The notes: generated by a model from the letters alone, not told the origin. A DNA stretch of 63,131 bases from Vermamoeba vermiformis (GCA_045837725.1 JBEWZL010000161.1:1-63131), one strand, 5' to 3'. Counted from the first letter of the stretch, positions 35,748-48,375 are shown. Made by a program: numbers and translations.

Positions 35748-38073
35748 ATGAGCACCACAAAGCGATCAAAGAAGGATAGTAAGAGCTCTAGCGAGCCTAA
35801 TGGCAATGGCTACACTAACGGGCTCACGAATGGCCTCAACGGGCTTGCGAATGGAAATGGCCACTCAGATGACTTTGCGGAGAAGAGATTGGCAGCAGAA
35901 CAATACTACTTGGACACTTGCGAACGATACAAAGTGCTCCCCGATGCTGCCATTGTCGTAAGTAGTGATTTTAACAAATTCCACCCAAATCCGCAAGATC
36001 TCGCTTGAAATTTATCGGGCAAAAGCCCGAAGCTTGCGATAGATGTATTATAACGGGTCATATCATTTTATATTAATTTAAGACCTATCTGATTGTTTTA
36101 ATACCTTTTCCCGAACTGTTTTTGGTAGCCGCAGATCTACCAAGGTTCCATTTTAATTTTTTTTATCTTTTTTATCATTTAAATATAAAATATAACACCT
36201 ACGCACGCGTAATCTGGTTAACCCACGCGTACTATAGTAACTTTTTATGGATTTACTGTCTTTTATGTGCACCCGATAAATTGGTTATTTATCTTCGCAA
36301 AATTCGACTACTTAACGATAAATTTACATTTACATTTGAAGATCGTAGCTGATCATCAATGTCGATCTTTATAATCACCGGATTCGAAATTTAAATTTAG
36401 CGCTGTTCGCTACGCGGGTCTTAAAACTTCATAATCAGCTTTGTTTTGTGATTAAAGCAATTATAACTTATTTTTGCCCTTCAGATTTCGCTACAAACCG
36501 GAGCCAACGTTATAAAGCCTCGTCGCGTGTACGCAGAAGCCGAGTTTCTTGCTTTGGCCAAGTTCTTAATGATCGAAGGTACGTGCGACTATCATAGGCT
36601 GACGCAGTAATAATAGGATTAAACCGTAATATGACTCTTTTAAGAAAACGAAAGATTTTAATCCTCGTACAAATAGATCTCCCGCTGAAAGTTACGAAGC
36701 TGGATCTGCACAAGAGCAAAATCGGTAAGAATCAATATCATAGTACACGTCATATTATTTGGAGTGCGGTATTAACGAAAATACCAGGATCCAACGGCGC
36801 CATTTTGTTGGCTGAAATTCTGAAAACGAACAAAACGATTACTCACGTTAACATCTCTGAAAATGATATTGGACCACGTGGTACTTATAAGATAGCTGAG
36901 GCTATTAAGCAAAACACGACTTTGACCCGTTTGCAAATGAAAGGAAACAAATTGTAAGATCTGACGGGCCGCTTGCGATTACAAAAATAGTTCTAAAATT
37001 TCTTTTTAGGTTCGTTAAAGGTGCTAAAGTAATTGCCGAAGCAATCGCATCGCCTAATCATGCACTGACTTACGTGGATCTCGAAGACAACTTGCTGTCT
37101 TATGAAGGTGTTACGCAGATCCAAAAGGCCGTTACTGATCGAAACGAAATTAATAAGGTACGTTACAATAGTATAAGCTACGATACAATATTGCATCAGT
37201 ACTTTTGTTATCAATATTCTAATATTTCCTTTGTAGGCGAAAGGACTTCCATCGCTTTACGTCGAGATTGAAAGCAACTTCGTTATCGAAGAAGTATTCA
37301 ACAGCATTACTCACGGCATAGGTATGCATATTACATCGTTTACGAGCGTAAAATCGTTCTAAATTATACGCATCTAGGTGTTTTGCTGGCTCTTTTTGGT
37401 ATTCTCGTCCTTTGCATTGAAGGCCGCTCCTTGTCCTGGGGCATGCAGTCTTCATTATGGATGTACAGCTTTTCTCTATTGTTTTTATATACCATGTCTA
37501 CATTGTACCATAGCTTCTTCAAGTTGGGAATTACGAAAGTTATCTTCCAACGATTGGATCACGCCGCTATTTATTTCTTAATTGCTGGTAAGCTATTCAT
37601 GACAATAACTATCATTTAATTAGCATGTTATACGAGCTCTTTCAGATTTTAATACCTTTTTTTGTGGATTAGGAACTTACACTCCCTTGCTTCAAGTTGG
37701 TTACCCTGATTGGGAATGGAGCTTCTCCCTCCTAGTCTGGGAATGGGGTTGCGCAGTTGTTGGCATCATTATCGACTTATTCTTGCCGCAGTTCTTCTCT
37801 TACACGCTTGCTTTGTACCCGCTCATGGGCTGGGGAGTTGTTCTCGGCGGAAATTCCTTCTTTGAAATAGCAAGTGCGCCAGTTAAGACTTGGTTGCTTA
37901 TTGGTGGTCTGTTCTACACGGGAGGCATTTTCTTCTACAAGAAAGGCGACAGGATCCCGCTCTACCACGCGATCTGGCATTTGTTCGTCTTGGTTGGCAG
38001 CATTGCTCACTGGTTCTGCATCTTCAACCACGTTGTATTAGTAGTCACTGAGAAGCAGCGTCTCGGTGTCTAA
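35748..38073 (+). CDS. LRR (ribonuclease-inhibitor type) fused to hemolysin-III/PAQR membrane domain
   Basis: Eight exons (35748-35957, 36485-36578, 36677-36724, 36788-36953, 37010-37157, 37237-37321, 37378-37587, 37673-38073) give 453 residues. Residues about 1-60 are low-complexity Asn/Gly. Residues about 75-220 are RI-type LRRs (LPLKVTKLDLHKSKIG, ITHVNISENDIGPRGTYKIA, LTYVDLEDNLLSYEGV). The exon 37237-37321 links the end of the LRRs to NSITHGI, the conserved start of the HlyIII/PAQR fold. The fold continues with seven hydrophobic helices and the metal-site motifs TLYHSFF, RLDHAAIYFLIAGTYTP and LYHAIWHLFVLVG. PAQR proteins are zinc-dependent membrane hydrolases or receptors. The shared exon shows a true fusion, not two neighbouring genes. 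Confidence 0.85.
35958..36484 (+). other. Long intron of the LRR-HlyIII gene
   Basis: A 527-nt AT-rich intron. It holds a small hairpin (GGGCaaaaGCCC, about 36019-36030) and the phrase GCTGTTCGCTACG (about 36403), which recurs at about 47120. A 76-codon open stretch at 36122-36352 lacks an ATG and has no recognisable similarity. Confidence 0.4.
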
Positions 38074-38349
38074 GTAACCAAAATTAGTTTGCTGGACGCA
38101 GATTCAGACCGAAAATTATCTTGTACACATAGAATAGCGGTATTTTCTTGTTCTATACCTATGAATTAATTTATTAAATATGTTTTAGTTAATATGACTC
38201 GTATTGGTTCGTTGTCAATAGTGCCCGATTTTTTTTTATCGTTGTTTGTCGAAACTTTTTGTGGATGAAGCAAACACGCTCCTTCTTACTATAAACACTG
38301 TATATGTCTTGTATAATTTAATATTTAATACTGTAAATATGAAAATATA

Positions 38350-41300
38350 ATGATTACTGAAAAAGAAGATCCGTCACAAAAAATGGATGGCGCATTAATG
38401 ACTGTTCCTGATTACAAGGTAAGCTAGGGCACATTAAAGTATCCACATAAAAATTAAAATACCTTTTTTTACGCATTTTAGCGTTCGATCTGTATTAATG
38501 CAAAAAAATATTCTTGCTGCACACAAAAATTTTGCTTCGTCACGGAGCTATTATATTTGGATTATATTTGTAATTTATTACCATTTTATTAATTTAATAA
38601 TTTTTTAAGATGGATATCGAAGTCACATCCAAAACAGATCAACGGGAGAAAAATCTCAAATTAATCGATGACAAATTCAAACAACTCCAATCAACTAGAC
38701 GATGGGATCGTATTCAAAAATTCATATCAACATTCCCTACGAAGATTGACGTCGATAAACCAGGTATGATCTACGATAATTTTTTTTGGATCGGTCTAAC
38801 TCGTTATTATAGACTTTGATATTAAAGCGGACGTTGGATTCAGCATGATAGGAGGGTTAGAAACATATTTAACGCCTAAAGTCCCATTATACGATGATAT
38901 GCTAGTGCTGCAAGACAAATTGTTCAAAGCTTTAAAACCATTCATGCTCGTCACCTGCAAAATTCTTCGCGCCGAGTCTTCTGGCGTAAAATTACAATTA
39001 AAGCACGTGCATATTGAAGACGTATTATTAGACTGTTTAGAAGAGGTCAATGTAGTCGTAAGTAGCAGATCTGATCCGCAACTTTTAGGAAAAATCACAA
39101 TTTATCGGTATATTGGTATTTATAATATACTATTTAGGGTCATTTGCCTACGAGCAATTTGGGCGAGTCAAAATTACAAGATTTTAAAACGGGAGATTAC
39201 GTCTGCAGTAAGTAAATTAGATTTCATTGGTATAATAGCTAACGTTATTATTTTTACTAGCTTTCATCAAAGAAATCGATTATAATGCAAAATTTATCGA
39301 ATTGAGCTTGAAAAAGGACGATTTATGTTGGCGTCGAAATTTGCTGGTAAGATCCAAAAAAAAAGCTCTAAGAGCGAGTAGGTTGATATTAAATGCCATT
39401 GTATTTTAGGGCAAACAATCTGCAGAATTGGAGCAGTTCCAATTATCAGGAAATCAATTTAAAGAATACCCGCTCAATTTATACAAAGATCTGGCATTTC
39501 AGAATCCTAACTCCATCGAGTTTATGATTGATTATTATGAGATTGATGATATCAGCACATTTTGTGATCGAAGAGCGTATAACTCTGCGGATACTTACGA
39601 AAAGATGAGAACTTATATTTTTGATGACCAAGCGCACTATGTGTAAGTTTTAATTTGTTTTTTTATCGTTTATTTCCACGAATTATTTACTAATTATTAT
39701 TACAGCCTTAACAACGCTATTAAAGCGACGAGAGAACAAAAGCATAAGAAGGCTATTGAACTGTATGACAAAGTCCTCGAAATCTCCGAGAAAAATACCG
39801 ATGCCCTTGTCGGTAAAGGCGTAGTCTATGCAAATATGGGCGCATTTGTCAACGCAATTCAGTTCTTTGAAAAAGCATTGGAAATCAATCCTTCGCATCC
39901 AAACGCTGCTAAATACCTCGAACGAGTTCAAGCAAAGGTAACTATCAATGCCATTAGCAAATACCAACATATCATATTTTGATGCGTTGCTACTTGGTAA
40001 TATTATTTGCTAACTGAATTTTTCCTTTTTTGGAAATATTGTTGTACTTGGTTACTAAATCGTTTTTTGTAGCTTGAAGGCAAAGAAATACCAACAGACA
40101 AGCCTGCAAATAATGGCGAGAGTAAATCGAGCGAACAGCCTAAAGATGCAAAGAGCAATATTGGTCAATTGAAAGCGTTGTTGCAAAAAGCAATTGAAAC
40201 GCCTGACAAGAAAAAGAAGAAAAAGAGAAATCGCAAGAAAAAAGGCGCGAACGATAATAATAATGATAAGAAAGAAGAGAGAAAAGATAAAGAAAAGAAA
40301 GAACGAAGACACGGCAGATCGTTGTCGAGATCTCCTTCGGGATCACCCGTAATATCAGACTCAGAAGAGAAAGCTAAGAACGCCAATGGCACTAATAAGC
40401 ACGATGTCTCGAAATCTCCGGAGTTTAAATACTCGATTAGTCCGACCGAGAAGAAACCTCTGGCCAGCAGCGCTGATGACGTTAAGAAAGCCAACGTAGA
40501 AAGCAATACGAACGATAAGCGTACTAGCGTCAGTGATAAGAGCACTAAGGACAAAGAGAGGGCGAAAGAGCCTTCACGAAGACGTTCCAGATCTCGATCT
40601 CGTTCAAGATCCAGATCACGAGCTCGACGCCGTTCACGAAGCAGATCACGTGATAGATCAAGATCACGTGAACGAAGAAGAGAGCGTGAGCGTGATAGAG
40701 ACGATAAAAATAGGAGAGATAAAGAGCGCGAGTCACGTGACAAAGAACGAGACAATAAGGACAAAGAGAAGGATAGAGATCATAAAGACAGAAATAGAGA
40801 TGATAAAGACAAAGATAGAGATAATAAGGATAAAGAGCGAGATCGAGAATCGAAGGATAAAGAACGAGATCGCACCCGAGATCGAGATTCGAAAACTGAA
40901 ACAAAAGACAGAGACCGAAAAGACTCTACGAAGGATAAGGAAAGAGATGCCAAAGAACGCGATAATAAGGATACAAAAGATAAAGAGAAGAAAGATCGAG
41001 ACAACAAAGACTCAACTACGAAAGAAAAAGAAAAAGAGCGCGAAAAAGAACGCTCTGAGAAGGAGAAAGAAAAAGAAAAACCGCGCGATAAACAAGAAAA
41101 AGAACGCGAGAAAGATAAGAAAGACGATAAAGATTCAAAAGAGAAGGAAAAGAAGGACGAGAAAGAAGTTTCCAAGGCTGACAAGGAGAAAGAAAAAGAT
41201 AAGGATAAGAAACGAGAACGTAGTCGAGATAGAAAGCGAAGTCGTAGTCGCAGCAGAGATCGTCGAAGAAGCAGATCCCGTAGTAGAAGTCGCGAAAGAT

Positions 41301-41479
41301 CTCGTCGTAAACGAACCAGATCTCGCAGTAGAAGTCGTAGCAGAGATCATAAACGAAGTAAGAGAAGTAGAAGTAAGTCCAGATCGCGATCTCGGTCACG
41401 AGATAGAGACAGAAAGCGACGCAGATCCCGATCGAGATCACGAAGTGGAAGTCGAGATCGAAAACGACGAAAGGTTTAG
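38350..41479 (+). CDS. TTC14: Tetratricopeptide repeat protein 14 homologue
   Basis: Eight exons (38350-38418, 38610-38763, 38813-39057, 39138-39207, 39261-39346, 39410-39642, 39706-39937, 40073-41479) give 831 residues. A divergent S1-like/OB region (LGESKLQDFKTGDYVC, EIDYNAKFIELSLKKDDL) precedes FQNPNSIEFMIDYYEIDD and then TPR units (AIELYDKVLEISEKNTDALV, GVVYANMGAFVNAIQFFEKA, LEINPSHPNAAKYLERV). This order, with a basic tail starting LKALLQKAIETPDKKKKKK, matches animal TTC14. The last about 400 residues are two RS-rich blocks around a long K/E/D/R-rich charged region. RS and RE tails are typical of splicing factors, so a role in nuclear RNA processing is likely. Confidence 0.85.
40560..41476 (+). 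repeat. RS and KDRE low-complexity coding repeat
   Basis: Codon runs AGA, GAT, AAA, GAG and CGA make the TTC14 tail repetitive. RS dipeptides fill about 40580-40700 and 41215-41470; Lys-Asp/Glu-Arg runs fill the middle. Stop codons are so rare in this composition that long shadow frames stay open on both strands. Confidence 0.85.
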
Positions 41480-41539
41480 TTTATTGTTTCAACATTGTAT
41501 TCGTCAAATATATTATTAATTGCGAGAATTTTTTCACTA

Positions 41540-41878
41540 CTATCGAGTGCTGCTTGCTGTTGAATTGACGCACTTATTTGGCTCTAAAACTTTCAATGCC
41601 ATATTATCTTGATCGCGGAATTGCAACCAGCCCCCTGCAAACAGTAAATTCAGGTGTTGTGGGTTATCATAATAGACGTCGTAATGTTTTTCAGTTTTAG
41701 ATAATTTTGCATTAGCCTGCAAGTACTGAACCACATAATTGGAGCAAGGAAACCGGATGTGCAAGCAAGTGTGAGGATATTCGAAGGATGACTGTGACTT
41801 GAAGCATTTTAATAGTGTTAGAGCATCGTTGGCGCTGAAATAATGGTGTACAGGAGTTACGGAGTTGTTGCGTTCCAT
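41540..41878 (-). CDS. Small CYTH-like protein, 112 aa
   Basis: A single ORF from ATG 41878. The segment HYDVYYDNPQHLNLLFAGGW LQFRDQDNMALKVLE (starting near residue 65) has the pattern of CYTH/thiamine-triphosphatase domains, where YYDTP is followed by L..GG.LR.R and a phosphate-binding lysine. The usual N-terminal ExExK signature is not seen and the ORF is only about half a normal CYTH domain. It may be a shortened or partly degraded member, or exons may be missing. It diverges from the HAT gene across about 180 nt. Confidence 0.45.
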   Translation of the reverse strand: MERNNSVTPVHHYFSANDALTLLKCFKSQSSFEYPHTCLHIRFPCSNYVVQYLQANAKLSKTEKHYDVYYDNPQHLNLLFAGGWLQFRDQDNMALKVLEPNKCVNSTASSTR

Positions 41879-42058
41879 TTTTGCTGAAAAAAACTTTGGT
41901 TTGCTTTGGAAAATATTTTATTAGAAATATAATACCCTTAACCACAAGCATATTATTTTTTGCTCCTGCAACACTTGTTCTTTTGTTGCGGTTATTTATT
42001 TTTGAACCGGATCTAGTAATTTGACTGTCACCGTTTAATTGATGAAGATCAGCTTATT

Positions 42059-45000
42059 ATGACAGACAATTTAACAACAAAACTAATTAGTGAAATTAAT
42101 CAAACCGAAGTAACTTCGGATGAGCAGTGTAAGATCGACATCCAATCCGAATTTATTTTTTTAAATATTTCTATTTATTTCTGTTAAATAACCAATTCAT
42201 TATGCAAAATATGCATTGATTTTTGCATGCAGAATTAATTTTTTTTAATTTTTTTTAAATCCAGTCCAAGAACTTTTCCTCCAGCTTCCATTGCCTCTCA
42301 TCAAATCAGTCGTCCTCAACATAGTTCCAAATTTTATCCGATTAGATGTTGATGACATTATCAAACAAAGATTTCACTCGCTACGAGCTGTCATCGAAAA
42401 GCGATCAAGATCCGGCAAAACGACCGGTTTGTGGCAGATCTTGCTTCTCTTTGCGTATGCAAAGCGACATATATTATTCCCCGAAGACAGAGGTAAATTT
42501 GATATTGCTTAATATATTCCTCCATAAACTCACATTGTCCGCAAGTTCAAATAGATCTCGAGACGCTTCTGGATGGAGCTTTGGAAGCGACGCAGACCTC
42601 TTGGACGATTACCTATTTATACTCTATATACGAATATTATGACAGAATAACCGAAGAAGACGTTAAAGAGCCAAAGCAAGTTTTTGACAATGTGCCAGAT
42701 CTAGCTAGTATTCCTACAGAGTAAGTAAAAATCAATTAGTAATTTAAAAGCCACAACTAATATAAATTTCTTAGAAAAATAAAAGCACTGCTCGAGAAGA
42801 ACGGTTTGCACTTGAAAGCTGGGATTTTGTGGGACGCTTATGTAGATCTGTTACTCGCGTATGTTTATTTTCAAAAGGTATTTCTTGTGATTAATCGTGA
42901 TTTGCATTATAGACATAAGAAATATAACGAAGCATTCGATGTTATTGAATATTTAATGCAACTGCCGATCCCGTTTGCTGCGTTCGTGGATCGTGTGAAA
43001 ACTCAACTGGCACAATTGAGCCAAGTCAAATCTGACGGTACAAAAGCTATGCAAACCGACGGCACTAACGGGGCGAACGATACAGACGGTGATAGTAACG
43101 AGAATACAGAAGAGGAAGTTAAGAGTGAAGAGCCAGATCTGCACTCGAACGGGGTAAACTTGATTGACAATGAACGCAAAACTGAGGTCTTAAAATTGTT
43201 AGAAAACGTAAGTAAACAATATAATACCACTCCTATATGCTAATTATCGGCTAGTATACGGCACCGGCCTTACTTAAGTCACGTGGAGAGTTCGATCTGA
43301 AACGAAAAGAGCTCGTCAAATCAGCGGATTCAAAAGCCATCCAGTGGCTTCAAAAATACTTTAGCCTATGGACGGATTATTTAGACCTGCTTGAAACGAG
43401 CGAGCAACTTCAAGACACAAATTTTCAGGTGAAATCGATCGCGATGGGCACGGACCTTTTGTGCTATGAGTACAAGCGCTTATTGGTTGAATCGGATAAT
43501 TTAAAGGTTCCTGTAAGTATACTTGCCTCCTACTATCTAAACATTGTTAACATAGGTTATACTAGCAAATTGTAATCTACCCGATCTTTGAAAAACTTGC
43601 CGCTCGAATCATGTCGTTGTCGCAACTTCACCAGTCTTTCGCGAACGATCAAAAGTGGATTATCGAGTTTGCTTCGATTCTGAAAGACACCGTTAAGAAT
43701 AATCTCGAGTTTTGGATCACCTTGATCTCTTTGCAAAGTTTGTGCGTTGGTCCATATTTCAACTTTGCAACGACTCAAGATATCGCTCCAAAAGTTAAGA
43801 AGTAAGTGACAGTCATATGCTTTTGGTGCCTTCTTTACTAATTTATTGTAGTATTATCATAGAGGCTTGTGCCGCTAACAGCGAATGGGCCAAACTTCCA
43901 CCTTTGCAATTTGTCACGGCAGAAGTTAACGCTGAAATTTCACAGCTAGCTACTACAGACGAGGTCGAGCTTAAGGCTAAATCAAGAGAGATATGGGAGG
44001 CCAAGATAAAGAACTACGAGTCACTGGTGGATCCGAGCGACGACAAACAGATCGAGTCCTTGGCTAACTTGTGGTTCGAGTATATGGAAACACTAGGTGA
44101 AGAAGAAGACTTGGAGCCGTACTTCGAACAGGCGTTATCTTTCCAACCACTTCGAACGATTGCTACGATATGGATGGACTACGTGTCAGAAGTCATCGAC
44201 AAAGATATTAACCGCGGCTACGAACAGTTTCAGAAGGCTCTTAGCTTCGTCAAAGATCAGTACAAGGACCAAATGTGGCACGAACTATTCGAGGCCGTCA
44301 AGCAAGACACTGGCCTGTCACTCGAAGAACTTAAAGAGCTCGTGTCTAGTCTTGGCAAAGAGCCCAGTGTGGTCGCTCCAAAGCCCGAGGCTGTCGAGGC
44401 CGAGAAACCTAAAGAAGTCACGCCTGAAGTGAAGCCAATGGTAGTAGATCTGACAAGTGAAGATGAAGTTCCCGAGAAAAAGAGTACGGTACCAGCCACG
44501 AGTGCGAGTGTCAGTCCCAAGCCTGCTATTCCACCACCAACTGCTGCTGCAAAGAAGGCGCCGAGCCCTGGTAGAAAACAAGAGATTTCACCTCCCCCTG
44601 CTGCTTTTCCGAAGAAACGACCTGCACCAACACCGTTGAGTCCCAAACGTAAGCCCAAAAACTCCCCTTTAAATAGTTAACTCTAACGTAGAATTCTAGT
44701 GGGCAAGCGAAGAAAGCTCGTTCATGAAAATTCACAACAGGTGCCTGGATTTTTGCAACCGCAACGGTAAGACACTGCGAGATTGAATATTTGCAGATGT
44801 GTGCTAATATTGGACCTTTTGATAGCCCTGGTAGTCCACCATTGTTGGCCAATGTGACATTCAAACCATTGATCTTGCCCCAAGGCCAGTCACTTCCATT
44901 CGGAGCTGGTCCGATGTTGAATAATAACTTTGCGAGACCTCAAATGCCAGCTGTGCCTAATATGAACCTCAATCCGATGCAGTTGCAAGTAGCTCCTCAG

Positions 45001-47063
45001 TTACAACAATTGTTGCCTGCCATTCAGCTACAACAGTTAGCACAGCTGATGCAAAGCAAGCAGCGCGAACAGCAAGCGATTCAATTGCAACAACAATTGC
45101 AGCAGTTGATCGTGCAGTTGAATATGAACCCTGCTTTGGGACCTATTTTGGCACCCCAGATCCAGCTTATAAGTCAACGGCTATTGAGTCTGCAACAACC
45201 TAACGTTGGTGCTGCCCCTCCTGTGCCGGGTGGTCAATTTCCATTCCATAAGCCTCCCATACAACACGACAAAGTACGTGCCAACATCGACTTTCCAAAC
45301 TAGGAAATTTTTCTAATTTTCTATTTCTGAAGGTGAAACGGTTAGATTTTGATACGAAGTTCCAATTGGACGTTAAATACATTCAAGATCTATTACCACA
45401 CTTCAACATTGATGATTTCAAGAGAAAGCCTGAAGAGTTTGATTTGAGCGTGCAGATCGAGCCGTTAGAAAACGTCATGTCAATGTTTTTGCGCCAAAGA
45501 ACACAGGCACAGCAACAACAGCCCAACACGGCAAATCTCCCGCCATTGCCAGATTACACCGTGCAACAGATCTCAGAGCTCGTCAAGAACCCGACCTTCA
45601 GAGAAATCATTAAGCAGCTGCAAATGCGTCAATCTCATCTTGAAATGGAACTCGCTCAACGACGCGAACAAATTCTTGCGGCACAAGCTAAAGAACGAAA
45701 CACATTGATTCACATGCACAAGTACGTCGCACTTAAAAATTTTATCAAATTTATTTTTAACAAACTAACATCTCGCCCAAACCTTATAATAATATCACAG
45801 TTACTATTATTAATATTATAATCTACAATAGTGTTGCAGAGTATAAAATTTTTTTGTAGATCTGTCGCTAATATTTTTTCGTAGTATGAGGTTGCAAGCC
45901 ACGCCAGGTCGCACAGACTACGTGATGAAAAAGAACGACAATGAAATGCGGTCGTTAGAACAGACCTTCAAACAACAGCTGTTAGAGTTCGATCAGCAGT
46001 CCTTGCGTGACTTTGACAAAAAAATCGAAGAACAACAAATCATTTTGCAGCAAGCAGGTGAGTTTCCATATTAGGAAATATGCAAATAACACCGTGAAAA
46101 TTAATTTTACTGCTTTTATTAGGCGTGCCAGGATTTTTCCCGACACAGAGTCAACAACAACTTGCGCAGCAAGGTCAAATTTTAGATTTTATCGTGCAAA
46201 AGAGTACGTATTATAAATATACTATATATTATACTAATGAAGTTCTATTTATAGTTAAAGAGACTGAAAAAGCGTTACAACAGCAGTCACGGTTTGAAAA
46301 TTCATTCCAACAGCCCCGGCCACAAGAACGTATCGTCACTATTCAAAAGAACGTGCAGCCTGTCGTACAACAAACACGCGACCCACGATTGCCTAATATG
46401 GAAGTCACGATACCTGGCGGCGGAAATATGAGTGTTCCGCAACAACAATCACAACAGCTGGATCCGCTCATGTTGTTGCAAAATCAGCCAGATATTTTAG
46501 CGGGACTGATGCAAAATAATCCTGCTGCGCTATTAATAGCCACGCAAGGCACGCCGCAACAAAAACAAGAGTTGTTGAATCAACTGCAAAGCAACGCGTT
46601 GTTGATTGCCGCACAGGGCACGCCGCAACAGCAACAAGAATTAATGAACCAATTAATAGCCCAACAACAGCAAAATATTGGGTTGCCTAATTTGGGCATG
46701 GGAATACCATCCATCGGACAACCTCCGCAACAACAACAAAACGCCAATTTTGGAATGCCACCGCCGTCGATGCCACCGATGGGTCCAATCGGAGGTGCTC
46801 CGATGAATAGCCTCAATAATAACAATGCTAATTTTATGAGCCCACAACAACAGCTCATGAATCAGCTGCAAAATATCACGAACAGCAGTGCCAATCCGAA
46901 TAATCCGCTGTTACTTCCTGGAATTAATACTAATAATCCACTGCCGCAACAAATGCAACCGCAACAGCAACAGTATAATAATAACATGAATAATAATCAA
47001 TTTAGAGGTGGTTATTCGAAGCGAGGTGGAGGACGTCCGCACAACAATCGAGGGCGATTTTAA
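42059..47063 (+). CDS. Large HAT-repeat protein with Gln-rich and DGCR6-like C-terminus
   Basis: Thirteen exons (42059-42128, 42265-42492, 42555-42720, 42775-42858, 42913-43207, 43255-43512, 43566-43801, 43852-44648, 44700-44766, 44826-45273, 45333-45721, 45885-46057, 46123-46203, 46255-47063, fourteen if the 67-nt exon is counted) join in frame to 1366 residues. The N-terminal 550 residues are helical with HAT-type repeats (SLANLWFEYMETLGEEED, ATIWMDYVSEVIDKD) and a SART3-like phrase (NGLHLKAGILWDAYVDLL). A Pro/Lys linker and a Gln-rich region follow. Then a segment like DGCR6: NPTFREIIKQLQMRQSHLEM, FDQQSLRDFDKKIEEQQI, QQAGVPGFFPTQSQQQ. The last 270 residues are Gln/Asn/Pro-rich and end in RGG-type GGYSKRGGGRPHNNRGRF. 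HAT proteins organise RNA-processing complexes; the exact identity is unclear. Confidence 0.7.
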
Positions 47064-47430
47064 AGCCTGACAGGGTGTAATAATAAACAACACCATTGCT
47101 ATTAATAATTCATTCAAATGTCGCTGTTCGCTACGTATCGATTGCTAATAACCAGCTGTACTTGATTTATGCGTGACGAGTCCTTATTTTTTTGTTGTTT
47201 GTCTTTCTACGGCACTGCTACATCATATTCTCATATCCTGTATTTTTTCGATCACGGATCCATATCTTTTTCGAAGTCACCCTTTGTACCGAACGCGTCA
47301 CTTGGGTGGAGCCCAGTGAGCCATTGAGTACATCGCTTTTATTAATTTTGTCTCCATACTTAGACTTTTACAGCACTCATTACGCTGATTGTACAATAAG
47401 AAAATTAGTTTATTATTTCAAACGCAAGAG
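47064..47430. other. Intergenic, HAT gene to LYRM7
   Basis: No gene is seen. Contains GCTGTTCGCTACG at about 47123, also found in the intron at about 36403. Confidence 0.3.
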
Positions 47431-48068
47431 ATGGCAGCAGCTCTTCGAAATCAAGTTGTTTTAGCATACAGAAGCTTATTAAACGCTCAGCGTATATTGT
47501 TCCAGCAAGGTAAGCACTTCAATATGATGTTGAAGGATGTGGATTCACGGATGAATTGTCAGATACGCACCGAAGAGCCGAAGCCAAAAAATTCACTCGC
47601 ACAAAATTCGAAGAAAATAGGTAATAATTAATATGACTATTAATGTTGGACTTAATTTAACACTAAGATAATTATTTTTTGAATTATCAAAAATTACAAT
47701 AATTCAGATCCAAGCTCGCTTCGTGGCTTTAAAGGACTAATTTATGCTAGATAATTTATACGTTATCTATATCAATATTTTTTATTGTCAGTTAAATCCG
47801 ATCTAATCACTTTTTTTCAGATCTGAACAAAACGAAGCAAAAATCAATGAAATGTTGAAAGTAGCCACTGATAGCAAGAAATATATTGATAGTCACGTTA
47901 TTCAAGCACAAATAAACACTAAGGGCCGTTATGGTACGTCAAATCTGAATCTACCGCGATCGGATTTCGCTTCGAGTTTTCGCTAACGCTTTGAATATAA
48001 TAGAAATGAAGATTAGAGACACTACATATACCACACAAGATACTTGCCCTCCAAACTTCACGTTCTAA
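47431..48068 (+). CDS. LYRM7: LYR-motif complex III assembly factor
   Basis: Four exons (47431-47509, 47563-47620, 47821-47933, 48004-48068) give 104 residues, the family length. The start MAAALRNQVVLAYRSLLNAQ holds the LYR-type motif; it continues FQQDTHRRAEAKKFTRTKFE (the F..D...L..AR..R..F pattern), then INEMLKVATDSKKYIDSHVI and ends YEMKIRDTT. The match to LYRM7/MZM1 (SSKKIEELMKIG..V..LLR..VIQG) is good. LYRM7/MZM1 holds the Rieske Fe-S protein in the mitochondrial matrix until it enters complex III. The intron 47510-47562 is needed; reading through gives an unrelated sequence. Confidence 0.83.
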
Positions 48069-48375
48069 ATCGAGTTTTCTGGTACGCGAAACAGATTTGA
48101 ACTTTTTCCTTGTAATTAGTATTCTATTAAACTGATTTAATATTCGTAATAATGGCATTATTTTATAAGCGAGATTTGCATAGTAATATTGCCATCATCT
48201 AGATGATTCTAGCGGCGATTGGTTTTTTGTAACGCAGATTTGTAACGCAAATTTGCAGTAACTTTTTATAGTTCAATACAAGAAATATTATTATTACACA
48301 AATATACGCCAAAACCTGCCTTTGTGTTTCATAGCTTGAATCGCTTGCTTGATCTCAGCAAGCTCTCTCTTGCGC
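48069..48375. other. Convergent 3' region with GTAACGCAGATTTG repeats
   Basis: Between the 3' ends of LYRM7 (+) and the small coiled-coil gene (-). GTAACGCAGATTTG occurs at about 48229 and, slightly changed, at about 48243; a third copy lies at about 48828, in the same place relative to the other last exon. This supports duplication of the terminal exon with its 3' UTR. On the minus strand an open phrase like RAERKRELAEIKQAIQAM (about 48380-48305) continues the coiled-coil repeat in another frame. Confidence 0.5.

Noticed and set aside
36122-36352. 76-codon open stretch in the LRR-HlyIII intron
   Set aside because: No ATG at the start, AT-driven composition, and it lies in an intron whose flanking exons join in frame.
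40165-40764. Minus-strand 199-codon frame antisense to TTC14
   Set aside because: Leu/Ser/Arg-only composition is the mirror of the RS/KDRE repeat; TTC14 itself matches its family.
40533-41519. 328-codon alternative plus frame over the TTC14 tail
   Set aside because: Low-complexity shadow frame in repeat DNA with no recognisable domain.
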